From positions 124,001 through 188,000 of the forward strand of contig NZ_FOWP01000006.1 in NCBI RefSeq assembly GCF_900115475.1: DNA of 64,000 bases. Reading direction: 5' to 3'. The notes under the pieces were generated by a model that saw nothing but the letters and a program-made list of their open reading frames with translations, was not told the origin of the DNA and did no database searches. Positions within the stretch are counted from its first letter, which is position 1. Every line of letters begins with the position of its first letter. Source of the stretch: Ectopseudomonas composti (GTDB lineage: Bacteria > Pseudomonadota > Gammaproteobacteria > Pseudomonadales > Pseudomonadaceae). Below are positions 34,833-42,353 of the stretch, one piece after another. The position numbers were made by a program, and so were the translations under genes.

Positions 34833-35240
34833 CACTAGTGCTCGATGGTCAGCGGCTGAGAAGCTGAACCAACCGGGCTGCGTAATGGCGTGATCACCTT
34901 CAGCGGAACCAAGAGCGGCAAGGTTCGCTCGGTGCCGATCACTGCAGAGCTGGAAGCCAAGATCGTCAGACACTGGAAGCAACACGGCCAGCCAAACTCG
35001 GCCATCACCTCGTTCCGCCGCGCCCTGGCCAGGACGACCATCCGCCTACCGAAAGGACAGGCCGCCCACGCCCTGCGCCACACCTTCGCCAGCCATTTCA
35101 TCCAGAACGGCGGGAACATCCTCACCCTGCAGAAAATCCTGGGTCACTCCAGCCTGGCCATGACCATGCGCTACGCGCACCTGGCGCCGGATCATCTGCA
35201 GGATGCGGTGAGGTTTGGACCATCGGCTAGCTTGCGTTAA
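34833..35240 (+). pseudogene. Truncated, frameshifted Pf-type tyrosine recombinase (integrase) remnant
   Basis: This fragment matches the C-terminal 40% of the intact integrase at 42350-43348: SARWSAAE, then a one-base loss near 34880 shifts the frame, then LRNGVITFSGTKSGKVRSVPI, ALRHTFASHF and LGHSSLAMTMRYAHL. The recombinase catalytic His/Arg and the Tyr are retained, but the N-terminal arm and core-binding domains and the first Arg context are absent or out of frame. It marks an older insertion next to the intact-looking element, with its left portion deleted. Confidence 0.85.
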
Positions 35241-35295
35241 GTGCAGTGCCTGCCTAGGCTGTGGTGGCTAAATACCATTATCGAAGGAGTGAGCT

Positions 35296-35484
35296 GTGGC
35301 AGGGAATAATGTTTTCAAGATTGGCGACATTGTGAGGCTTAAATCTGGCGGCCCGGATATGACTATTCAAGTCATTCCTAAGCCAGGGTATTCCAGTCAA
35401 TATAAATGCCAATGGTTTGCAGGGAAGAAGCTTGAGGATGGCATTTTTCCTCCCGATTCATTGGAGCTTGTGAAGCAGGGATGA
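35296..35484 (+). CDS. YodC-like small protein (DUF2158 family)
   Basis: A 62-residue protein starting with GTG behind GGAG (6 nt). The sequence FKIGDIVRLKSGGPDMTIQV and CQWFAGKKLEDGIFPPDSLELV follows the DUF2158/YodC pattern, a small SH3-like barrel of unknown function. It lies right after the integrase remnant, in the same relative place as the unrelated small gene at 43437 beside the intact integrase, so it is probable cargo at the distal end of the older element. Confidence 0.75.
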   Translation: MAGNNVFKIGDIVRLKSGGPDMTIQVIPKPGYSSQYKCQWFAGKKLEDGIFPPDSLELVKQG

Positions 35485-35488
35485 CAGG

Positions 35489-35755
35489 ATGGACGCCATT
35501 GATGCGGCTAAGTGGATGCTTAGTGAGCTTGACCGATCTGGTTGTCTCTACCAAGACGACGTTGTGGATTACCTAGTGAAGGCCAAGGCTGACCCTCTTC
35601 TGCGTGAAAACGCTGACGGTAACCTCGCGGTTGGTCGCCAAGTGCTGTCTGCGTTCCTTTCGCTCACCGAAACGACAGTTGTGTGGGTCAAGCCTGAGAG
35701 GTACTGGCGCTGGCGAGTTCTGGAGGATGAGCCAGGAAGAGAGGCTAGAGGTTAG
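35489..35755 (+). CDS. Small hypothetical protein (DUF6953-like)
   Basis: An 88-residue acidic protein starting 4 bp after the YodC-like gene. Pattern DAAKWMLSELDRSGCLYQDDVVDYL ... RENADGNLAVGRQVL ... TVVWVKPERYWRWRVLEDEPG resembles a winged-helix-like small family that I recall as DUF6953; this name is from memory and less certain. No catalytic motif is visible. It is probably co-transcribed with the upstream small gene as element cargo. Confidence 0.7.
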   Translation: MDAIDAAKWMLSELDRSGCLYQDDVVDYLVKAKADPLLRENADGNLAVGRQVLSAFLSLTETTVVWVKPERYWRWRVLEDEPGREARG

Positions 35756-35785
35756 GGCTTCGACCCTTTTTCGACACCCAAAGAA

Positions 35786-35820
35786 AAACCCCTGACTTTC
35801 TCTAGGAAAATCAGGGGTTT
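35786..35820. terminator. Terminator-like hairpin at the old ssrA junction
   Basis: Ten-bp arms AAACCCCTGA (35786-35795) and TCAGGGGTTT (35811-35820) with a 15-nt loop. A very similar hairpin, also immediately beside an att sequence, is at 43699-43733 downstream of ssrA. On the minus strand it is followed by a T-rich run. It appears to be a displaced copy of the ssrA terminator. Confidence 0.75.
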
Positions 35821-35822
35821 AT

Positions 35823-35848
35823 TTGGTGGGCCGGGGGGATTTGAACCC
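35823..35848 (+). other. Left attachment site (att) of the Pf-like element
   Basis: This 26-bp stretch (begins TTGGTGG, ends TTTGAACCC) repeats the ssrA 3'-end sequence at 43747-43773 with a single-base length difference. It is a fragment of tmRNA acceptor-arm DNA, not a tRNA gene. It bounds the inner element on the left and separates it from the older remnant. Confidence 0.8.
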
Positions 35849-36429
35849 GTGTCGGGGCTTCTGCATTACTCTGCTCTTGTCCGCTGTCCCAAGTAAATCA
35901 GCCTTTTGCGAGCTGTGCTCTATCGCATTGGCTGGCTATGCCTTGCTGTGTCTGTGACACTTTTGGGGCAGTGCGACCGAAAGGATATCTTCAGGGAAAC
36001 CGATCCCGTCATACGGTGCGGCCTGGCTTCAAACCCTCCGATTCTCTCTCGCATTGCTCCGCAAAGCCCGGCTTTTCTAGCCTTAGCGACTAACCTTGGT
36101 CGCATTGCCCCGCTATTCCTCGCAGTGATTTCGACACTTTTTCGAAACGGCAACTAGACAGCCCCGAGGCTGATAGGTAGCGTTTGGCTATCACGGGGTG
36201 TTGGTAAGGATTTGTCTCAATTATTCGTTATGTTGCTGGAGATCGCCATGGATTGCATTCGTGAAAGAAAATTACCTGCATTCGAACTTACTTATATTGA
36301 TATCTATTGTCACAGTCTTTGAAGTGATATGGAGTATCTAAATGTGTTTTTAAGAAAACGAATAATTCTATTTTGGGATGTTCGGCAGTCATAGGATCGC
36401 AAGAGAAATACAGGAGTTGAAGGCTGGTT

Positions 36430-38190
36430 ATGAGATTGAAGAATTATAAAAAGTGGCATGCTGATCCGGATATGGCGCTAGTCTTATATTTTGCTCAAAG
36501 ACTTGATGAGCTGTTTTTTGATTACACGCTTGATACTTATAAGCCGCCGGCTCTAAATTGTATTTTTCTTTGTCGAGAGGCTCTTGAGTTAATTAAAGAT
36601 ATTGAGGATGAAATTATTGATCCTGCACATCTCGATCATGTCCTAGATGAGTTGAAGTGGTCTTTGTCATCAGACTTGGTCGCGAAAGAGATTTTAAATT
36701 CTGACTGTGAGAAATTCATTCTTCGTGGCGAGAGTATAAAGCTAAATGAGACGCGTATTCGGCTTGAGGTTTTAGAACGGACGCTAAATCCTTTGCTTTA
36801 TATAGAGATTTGCCAGGATTTAATAGTGGAAGAGCTTGTTGGTGGATCCAAGAAAAAAATTGATCACTTGGCGGTAAAGCTAGCATCAACCCTGGTGAAT
36901 ATGGGTGTTGGTAAGCAGCATATTTATGAGCAGGTTCAGAATTTTTTCTTTTTTGGTGAGGATGTTATCTGTGTAGATGACTTGGAGACTTTTTTTGAGA
37001 AGATATCTCCGACGGAACATCATTTTGAAATTTACTTTGTTGTTTCTAATCTGATACGGCAAGTTGAGGAGTCAATCGAAACTTTCGATTTAGAGATAAT
37101 ATCGTCTCCGCCAAAGTCTGCTTTATCTGTCGCTGAAGAGAATGGATTGACTCCAAACCAAGATGAGGTATGGCTTGAAGTTAAAAATGTAGGCGCATTT
37201 GATAGGCATACTGCGAGGAAGAGAGCAGAAGCTAAGCTTGATATGGTTCGAGATTTGTTTTTGTTGTTCTCTCACAAGAATAGAATTACATGGAGAGCCG
37301 AAACAGTTATCACCCAATGTTGTGATGACACGCCAATATTAATCAGGACTCCTAAAAATACAATGGAGAAGTGCTTCGATCTAAAAGCCAGTGATGCGTC
37401 ATTGCGCTTGAATTCGATGATCAAGACGCTTTCCCTTTCTGGTAATTCATTCGTTAGATTTCATAGGGCAGTTGATCTCCATGCGATCGGTGCGACTAAT
37501 GAGCTTCCTGAAAATCAACTGTTAAATGTATGGATAGCATTGGAGACCTTGGTTCCCTCTCATATTTATGGGGGAGGGAAAGTTGTAAAGATAAAGAATG
37601 GGATTATGCCTATCCTTCTTGTCAATTATTTGCCCAGAATTATTCAGCGGCTCACCGCGGATTTGGTTCGCTGGAATAGACAAAAGATAAGTAGGATTAT
37701 AAGGGAGGCGTCGATTGATTCTAAGAAAAGGCTGTACGAAAAGGTTTTAGAGCTTTTGGTGCTTCCAGATCATAAAGCTCATCTTGATGCGCTGTATGCT
37801 GAACTAGGTGATTTCCATCTTTTGAGACTTAGGGTGTTTGAAGTTTCTGAGATTTTTAGAAAGCCGAAGAAGATAATAGATAGGCTAAATGAGCATGAGG
37901 TAAAAGTAAATTGGCAAATAAGGAGAATATATAGGACAAGGAACCTTATTGTGCACTCTGGTAGAACCATTCCTTACGTGGATACTTTGATAGAAAATGC
38001 TCATGATTATTTGGATCAAGCAATTGATGCAGTCCTTGCTTATTCTTGTGGGATTTTGAGTGCTAGGTCTATTGATCAGGCGTTCGATATGGCTAGGATG
38101 GATTATGAGGTTTATATGAGTAATTTGAAGAGCATCTCGTCGTTTGATGAAGATAATATTTTCTTTGTTCTGAATGGAAGGAGTGCTTGA
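36430..38190 (+). CDS. HEPN-domain protein, candidate anti-phage RNase
   Basis: A 586-residue protein of no family I can name. Near the C-terminus, residues 504-509 are RNLIVH, a perfect RNxxxH HEPN ribonuclease motif, set between helices (VNWQIRRIYRTRNLIVHSGRTIP and DTLIENAHDYLDQAIDAVLAYS) as in HEPN domains. The N-terminal 400 residues are mixed helical/strand with no signal peptide or membrane helix. Codon use is markedly AT-rich against the 60%+ GC neighbours, showing horizontal origin. AAGG precedes the ATG. It sits at the left end of a Pf-type element, the place where Pf prophages commonly carry accessory defence genes. An RNase role in abortive infection is inference; an alternative is a regulatory HEPN protein. 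Confidence 0.8.
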   Translation: MRLKNYKKWHADPDMALVLYFAQRLDELFFDYTLDTYKPPALNCIFLCREALELIKDIEDEIIDPAHLDHVLDELKWSLSSDLVAKEILNSDCEKFILRGESIKLNETRIRLEVLERTLNPLLYIEICQDLIVEELVGGSKKKIDHLAVKLASTLVNMGVGKQHIYEQVQNFFFFGEDVICVDDLETFFEKISPTEHHFEIYFVVSNLIRQVEESIETFDLEIISSPPKSALSVAEENGLTPNQDEVWLEVKNVGAFDRHTARKRAEAKLDMVRDLFLLFSHKNRITWRAETVITQCCDDTPILIRTPKNTMEKCFDLKASDASLRLNSMIKTLSLSGNSFVRFHRAVDLHAIGATNELPENQLLNVWIALETLVPSHIYGGGKVVKIKNGIMPILLVNYLPRIIQRLTADLVRWNRQKISRIIREASIDSKKRLYEKVLELLVLPDHKAHLDALYAELGDFHLLRLRVFEVSEIFRKPKKIIDRLNEHEVKVNWQIRRIYRTRNLIVHSGRTIPYVDTLIENAHDYLDQAIDAVLAYSCGILSARSIDQAFDMARMDYEVYMSNLKSISSFDEDNIFFVLNGRSA

Positions 38191-38291
38191 CTTTGTAGTT
38201 TATATTGGTGTCGGGTGTATATGCTTGCTATTGTGGGTCGGTAATTGGTTATGTCTTGAGTTTTTATTTTCAAAGTAAAGGTGAGGTGTCT

Positions 38292-38618
38292 GTGGCTTAC
38301 TATGATTTCCTTTTTACTTATTCGGTTTCTCCTATTGGTGGTGATGAGAAAGCAGTAATGCTTTCTGATAAAGTCAGAAAGAAAATTGCTGATATAGATG
38401 AATATAAATGGAGTAAGCTAGATGCGGTAGAGACTACCTTTGCTGGGGAGTTGTATTTGACTGCCACAAGCACCGATGGAAGAAGAGATGAAGCTGAACG
38501 AACTGTGAAGGATGTGCTAAGGGCTGTAGTTGATGAGTGTGAGGCCTTTAGTGATGTATGGGTTAAGGTTGCTCTTATGCTTGATAAACATGGGGTTTAT
38601 ATAGAGTTCAAAATTTGA
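38292..38618 (+). CDS. Small hypothetical protein downstream of the HEPN gene
   Basis: A 108-residue acidic protein from a GTG at 38292 with GAGG five nucleotides upstream; an earlier start at 38205 would add a hydrophobic leader without a ribosome site. The sequence AYYDFLFTYSVSP, LSDKVRKKIADIDEYKWSKLDAVETTFAGELYLTATS and ERTVKDVLRAVVDECEAF suggests a single alpha/beta domain. It has the same AT-rich composition and orientation as the HEPN gene 101 bp upstream and may be its partner or inhibitor (inference). I recognise no family. Confidence 0.65.
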   Translation: MAYYDFLFTYSVSPIGGDEKAVMLSDKVRKKIADIDEYKWSKLDAVETTFAGELYLTATSTDGRRDEAERTVKDVLRAVVDECEAFSDVWVKVALMLDKHGVYIEFKI

Positions 38619-38625
38619 CTTTTAG

Positions 38626-38647
38626 GCCTGTTGGTTGAGGCTTTTTT
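38626..38647 (+). terminator. Weak terminator-like hairpin
   Basis: A short stem GCCT/AGGC with an 8-nt loop is followed by TTTTTT, just after the small cargo gene. It would end the HEPN cargo transcript before the convergent gene at 38677. Confidence 0.4.
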
Positions 38648-38676
38648 GTCATTCTTACATTGGGGTGTGCGATGAT

Positions 38677-39135
38677 TTATTTGAAAATGTCTTGTCTTGA
38701 ATGAGCGTGTACTGTCTCTCTTTTACTTAGCCATAGTGTTACGAGTACCCAGTAATCACTAGCTCTCTTGCTGTCTAAGTCTAGTCCGGCTTCAATGTCT
38801 TTGATTGTCAGTTTTTCCCCAGGGCGTACGTTCTTATTGACGGGGTGGAAGCTATTAACCGATTTGAAGTCCCACACACCGTCTTTGTTGATATAGGCGT
38901 AGGCGACTTCAACACTCTCTATGTATCTGGTTTTTGAGTGTTTGGGATTGTTTACGATCTGCAGCTCGTCGAGCCTTGTATAGATAAGGCTCTTTCCCGC
39001 TAGCGCTCGACCTTTCCCTGTTACTTTGAAAGCCCATTCGTCATGGGCTTGTCCGACATAGAAGGCTACTTCTTCGGCTGCCTTGGCCTGCGTAAACGCG
39101 ATTAGGCACAGGATGGTGCATATCAGTTTCTTCAT
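38677..39135 (-). CDS. Hypothetical exported protein
   Basis: A 152-residue protein with a clean signal peptide (MKKLICTILCLIAFTQAKA, cleavage before AEE). The mature domain is basic with several aromatic strands (VAFYVGQAHDEWAFKVTGKGRALAG; VEVAYAYINKDGVWDF; DYWVLVTLWLSKRE). AAGGAG lies upstream of the ATG. It is transcribed opposite to the HEPN pair within the cargo block of the element. I recognise no family; it could be a surface or periplasmic exclusion factor, but nothing in the sequence proves this. Confidence 0.7.
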   Translation of the reverse strand: MKKLICTILCLIAFTQAKAAEEVAFYVGQAHDEWAFKVTGKGRALAGKSLIYTRLDELQIVNNPKHSKTRYIESVEVAYAYINKDGVWDFKSVNSFHPVNKNVRPGEKLTIKDIEAGLDLDSKRASDYWVLVTLWLSKRETVHAHSRQDIFK

Positions 39136-39190
39136 GGTTTACCGAGCTCCTTTCGGGCGTACCAGCGCCTAGCTGCTTCCTGGGTGATCG

Positions 39191-39457
39191 CTATCCCGCG
39201 TTGGGTTGGCTCAAGTTTCGGTTGGCTTCGTCATAGGCCGGACTGGTCTGGCCGATCTCCGGCGCAGTCTTCCCGCTAGCCAGCCATAGGGCGTACTGGG
39301 GGTAAATCTTCACCAGTACGTCGATCTCGTCCGCACTAACGCGTACAGCGCCCTTGCTGACGTTTCTCCAGCGCTCGTAATCCCCGCCCTGTTCGCTTGC
39401 TTTTTTCGGGCCTACCAGCTTGATCAATACGCGTGCTCTATCGGCTGCGCTTTCCAT
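39191..39457 (-). CDS. Pf-type phage repressor-like DNA-binding protein
   Basis: An 88-residue protein from the ATG at 39457. The sequence ADRARVLIKLVGPKKASEQGGDYERWRNVSKGAVRVSADEIDVLVKIYPQYALWLASGK matches the pattern of short Cro/CI-like regulators of filamentous Pseudomonas prophages, where a helix-turn-helix is followed by YPQYALWLASG. It is divergent from the excisionase-like gene, and the 123-bp gap holds repeated ATGGGTA half-sites. Likely role: keeps the element quiescent. A longer start at 39616 would run across the operator region and is disfavoured. Confidence 0.75.
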   Translation of the reverse strand: MESAADRARVLIKLVGPKKASEQGGDYERWRNVSKGAVRVSADEIDVLVKIYPQYALWLASGKTAPEIGQTSPAYDEANRNLSQPNAG

Positions 39458-39499
39458 ATAGAAAATATTTCCTGAGTAGTAATTGCTCCATCGTGGGGG

Positions 39500-39536
39500 A
39501 TGGGTAACAATCACTCCATGGGTAGCTATTACCCAT
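39500..39536. promoter_or_regulatory. Operator-like repeats between repressor and excisionase genes
   Basis: ATGGGTA occurs at 39500-39506 and again at 39518-39524, the second copy facing its exact complement TACCCAT at 39530-39536 across a 5-bp spacer. The repeats are 18 bp apart. They are placed where a repressor should control both divergent promoters. Confidence 0.6.
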
Positions 39537-39580
39537 TTCGTTGGTTGCTTATCAATGCCGAACATAGTGGAACAAAGCTT

Positions 39581-39799
39581 ATGGATACGGAAGGTCTCGA
39601 CCCGCAAAAGCTGCACGGCGCCCCGCCCTTGATGCCGTGGCAGAAGTTCGCCGAGTGGATCGGCATGGGCGACGAACCCATCGTGGTACGCACCTGGGTG
39701 GAACGTAACTACCTGCCTTCGCAGAAGGTCGGCAAACGCACCATGGTCAACGTGGCGTTGCTGACCCGCCAGCTACTGGAACAGGAGTGGACGCTGTGA
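39581..39799 (+). CDS. Excisionase / XisF-like helix-turn-helix protein
   Basis: A 72-residue protein: LMPWQKFAEWIGMGDEPIVVRTWVERNYLPSQKVGKRTMVNVALLTRQLLEQ is a MerR/Xis-type winged HTH in which a short helix recognises DNA and the wing carries VGKRTMVN. In Pf phages a similar small gene, divergent from the repressor, promotes excision and lytic genes. The GTGA junction overlaps the next gene. An upstream start at 39500 lies in the operator region and was rejected. Confidence 0.75.
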   Translation: MDTEGLDPQKLHGAPPLMPWQKFAEWIGMGDEPIVVRTWVERNYLPSQKVGKRTMVNVALLTRQLLEQEWTL

Positions 39800-39960
39800 G
39801 CCGAACAGACCCGCAATTCAAGCTGCGCGTACCGCCAGAGCTGCGCGCCAAGATCGAACAGTCCGCCTTCGCATCGCGCCGTTCGATGAACTCGGAAGTC
39901 GTCATTCGCCTGGAAGCGAGCTACGCCCAGGACAAGCCAGCAAAGGAGCCCACGCCATGA
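39796..39960 (+). CDS. Arc-family DNA-binding protein
   Basis: A 54-residue ribbon-helix-helix protein starting with GTG that overlaps the preceding stop (GTGA). The sequence PQFKLRVPPELRAKIEQSAFASRRSMNSEVVIRLE is an Arc-type fold: N-terminal DNA-reading strand, then two helices with NSEVV. It is part of the element's early control operon. Confidence 0.8.
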   Translation: MSRTDPQFKLRVPPELRAKIEQSAFASRRSMNSEVVIRLEASYAQDKPAKEPTP

Positions 39961-40169
39961 CACACGTAATAGGCCGCGATCTGTGCGCCATCGATACCTT
40001 CGCCACCGCCTGCGGCGTTGAGGAACAAGAGGTGCGCGGCTGGGTACAGAACGGCACCCTGCCAAGCGTGAAGCTGGGCGATCAACGCTTCATCAACGTC
40101 AGTCGCCTGCAGGCCGATCTGCTGAGCGGAAAGGATGTCTTTGACGCAGGGGACTATGACCATGACTAG
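39957..40169 (+). CDS. Small helix-turn-helix regulator of the Pf-like element
   Basis: A 70-residue protein overlapping the Arc gene by 4 bp (ATGA). AIDTFATACGVEEQEVRGWVQNGTLPSVKLGDQRFINVSRLQADLL is an excisionase-like winged HTH, similar in layout to the protein at 39581. A second regulator in the same operon; its exact role is unknown. Confidence 0.72.
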   Translation: MTHVIGRDLCAIDTFATACGVEEQEVRGWVQNGTLPSVKLGDQRFINVSRLQADLLSGKDVFDAGDYDHD

Positions 40170-40560
40170 CACTGGCCTGACCTTGGATGCTGCAAGCGCT
40201 TTTGGTTACATCGGCCAGACCGTCTTGGTTGAACTGTTCTGGGATGATGAGCCGCAAACCGTTTGGCATTGCCTGCACATCGTCGGCGTCATGCTGCCCG
40301 TTGAAGGGGTGTATCCGCATGGGTGCTTCATGACCCTGGACCTGAACGGCAGTGACGACTTTCCGAATGAGGTGTTCTTTACGAACATCCGCACTATCAG
40401 GGCGATGCGGCACCGCGACCGGCGTGGTTCCGGCAACGTACTGGGCCGCATGACCCTGACCCATTCCCCCGATGCTGCCGGGTCAGGGGCCGCGCTCCCG
40501 GCTCGTCGGAACAGCTCCACCGTTCCGGCGAACGGAAGCACGGGCGCAGCGCACCCTTGA
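40162..40560 (+). CDS. Hypothetical protein of the Pf-like element
   Basis: A 132-residue protein overlapping the preceding gene by 8 bp. AGGGGA is 8 nt before the ATG at 40162 (another ATG is at 40156). The first 95 residues look folded ([62 protein letters not shown]). The last 35 are Ser/Ala/Gly-rich and poorly ordered. I recognise no family; by position it replaces early-region genes of Pf phages. Confidence 0.62.
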   Translation: MTSTGLTLDAASAFGYIGQTVLVELFWDDEPQTVWHCLHIVGVMLPVEGVYPHGCFMTLDLNGSDDFPNEVFFTNIRTIRAMRHRDRRGSGNVLGRMTLTHSPDAAGSGAALPARRNSSTVPANGSTGAAHP

Positions 40561-40899
40561 CCCCACGCCATGAAAACGAGCCTGACCACGGGAGAGTGGG
40601 GCAGCTTCACCGCCCCGCGCTCCCGAGCCCTCGGCGGCAAGAGTGGGATGACAAGGGCAAAGCCCTTGGTGTTGATCTTCAAGCTTCTCCCGCTGCACTT
40701 CGCTGACTGCCTGCTCCTCGTGTTCCTGGCGCTTCTTGGCACCTTCCTCAGTTACGCGAGCCTCCCGCCATATGGCCGCCCACAAGTGCCGCCATTCATC
40801 CAGGAACAACCTTGCCAGGCCGATCAGCACGCCCGCGCTGAATACCCGGAACCCTGGATTGAAAGAGAACCCTGCGTCACCGCTGGAGCTGGTTTGCAT
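40483..40899 (-). CDS. Possible antisense small membrane/coiled-coil protein
   Basis: A minus-strand frame of 138 residues from an ATG at 40899: a hydrophobic segment ([20 protein letters not shown]) then a charged helix ([25 protein letters not shown]). The overlapping plus-strand frame at 40570-40911 uses many CTC/CTT leucine codons, unlike local genes, as expected if it is the shadow of GAG/AAG codons on the minus strand. No ribosome site is visible, and the C-terminal third looks random. The rest of the 512-bp gap 40561-41072 may hold the replication origin. Confidence 0.35.
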   Translation of the reverse strand: MQTSSSGDAGFSFNPGFRVFSAGVLIGLARLFLDEWRHLWAAIWREARVTEEGAKKRQEHEEQAVSEVQREKLEDQHQGLCPCHPTLAAEGSGARGGEAAPLSRGQARFHGVGSRVRCARASVRRNGGAVPTSRERGP

Positions 40900-41072
40900 G
40901 TCGAGGACTGAGATGCACACACCGGCTCTGGCGGCGAGGCGGCGCGCGCAGGAGCGAGAGAGGGGAGGCACGAGGAGCGAGCGACAGCGCGCGCCGCCTT
41001 CGCGCTGACGTCCCTGTAACACGTCAGAAAGTAAGACGAAAACTTCCGCAGTAATCAGCAATAGGTGACTGA

Positions 41073-42353
41073 GTGAAAAAGCCAAAAGACTTCCTTCGCA
41101 TGGACATGCTGGCACGTGAAGACGTGAACGGCCGGCTGTTTGTAGACCCGGGCAACGCCCGCATTGTCGACCTGTCGAAAGTCCGCCTGCTGCACTGCGG
41201 CGTCGATACCGTCCGCCAGCTCTACCGTGGCCTGCTCCGGCCGGAGCTGCTGTGCTTGTTCGATAAGCCGGGCACCATCGTCGACTTCGCTGGAGAGCGC
41301 TGGCATGCAGGCCGTGTGAGCAAGGATTCGGGCTACCAGTACAAGCTGCAGAACGCCGACCTGGGCTTCGTGCTGCTGCTCAAGAACTACAACGCCAAGG
41401 TCGAAAACATCGGCCCACACCTCAAGGTCGAAGTGTCGCCCCATGCCATCGACAGCCTGTCGCCCGAGCGCCTACAAGCCCGCATGGATTTCTATGCCGA
41501 ACAGATCCTCACGCACATTGAACGTAACCAGTGCGCGGTGCATCTCGCCCTGGATGTTCAAGGCTGGCAACCGCCTGCTGATCTCGTCGCCCGCATGCAC
41601 TGCCGCGCCCGATCCGCCCGCGATATCTCCGGCATCAAGGAAATTACCTGGGAGACCAAGAGCAGCGTTTACGGCCGTGGCGAGACCTACATGTTCGGCT
41701 CTGCCGGTGGCGTCCAGCTGGCGATCTACAACAAGACCGAACAGGCCAAGGCCACCGACAAGCTCGACTACTGGGAAGGCGTCTGGCGGCGTCGTGACAG
41801 CTTCGACGAAGGCGACCCGGACAACTACAACCAAGACCAGACCGTCTGGCGTATCGAACTGCGTTACCACCATTCGGTGATTCAGCAGTTCGCCTCGGGC
41901 TCCGTCGACCTGCACACCGGCAACGCCATCGATACGAACAGCTACGCCGCCTTCACTCCACACTTGGATGGCCTCTGGCGCTACGGCATGCAGCAGTTCA
42001 AGTTACTGGCTCGCCCTGGCTACTACGAACCGATCTGGACGCTGCTGCGTGAAGACGCCCGCGTCGATCTGCCGGTCGACTCACTGCTTGATGACACCGA
42101 GTACAAGCGCAACTACAAGACGTCTCGGGGCTTCTCCGGCAAGAACGTGGAACTGTTCCTGGGAAACTTCGTAAGCCTGCTGGCACGGGAGCGAGTGGGC
42201 GCTAGAAAGGGCTTTTACCGGCTCAAGGATTGGGAATGCTGGCCGGTGATTCGTGACCACTACGCCGCCAAGGGGATGGACGAGGATGGGCTGTACAAGC
42301 ACCTGAAGAACATCCTGGAGGAACGGCACGTCAGGTGGGGCAGGGCAGTATGA
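41073..42353 (+). CDS. Pf-type phage replication initiation protein
   Basis: A 426-residue protein similar in size and order to the rep protein of Pf phages, which lies directly before integrase. Segments such as VHLALDVQGWQPPADLVARMHCRARSARD, YMFGSAGGVQLAIYNKTEQAKATDKLDYWEGVWRRRD and TVWRIELRYHHSVIQQFASG belong to the rolling-circle phage replication-initiation family; RxElRyHHSV probably forms part of the active site. It starts with GTG at 41073. It would nick the origin for replication of the circular form. Confidence 0.85.
   Translation: MKKPKDFLRMDMLAREDVNGRLFVDPGNARIVDLSKVRLLHCGVDTVRQLYRGLLRPELLCLFDKPGTIVDFAGERWHAGRVSKDSGYQYKLQNADLGFVLLLKNYNAKVENIGPHLKVEVSPHAIDSLSPERLQARMDFYAEQILTHIERNQCAVHLALDVQGWQPPADLVARMHCRARSARDISGIKEITWETKSSVYGRGETYMFGSAGGVQLAIYNKTEQAKATDKLDYWEGVWRRRDSFDEGDPDNYNQDQTVWRIELRYHHSVIQQFASGSVDLHTGNAIDTNSYAAFTPHLDGLWRYGMQQFKLLARPGYYEPIWTLLREDARVDLPVDSLLDDTEYKRNYKTSRGFSGKNVELFLGNFVSLLARERVGARKGFYRLKDWECWPVIRDHYAAKGMDEDGLYKHLKNILEERHVRWGRAV

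Noticed and set aside
35823..35848. Possible tRNA gene at the left end of the element
   Set aside because: Only the tmRNA acceptor/T-arm segment is present; there is no anticodon arm or 5' half, so it is an att copy, not a tRNA.
35906..36157. An 83-residue open frame just right of the left att
   Set aside because: No ribosome site, no recognisable pattern, and it lies in a region that looks like non-coding element end sequence.
40570..40911. A plus-strand 113-residue frame with a hydrophobic stretch
   Set aside because: Leucine codons are mostly CTC/CTT, unlike local genes, and mirror GAG/AAG codons of the minus-strand frame. No ribosome site is present.
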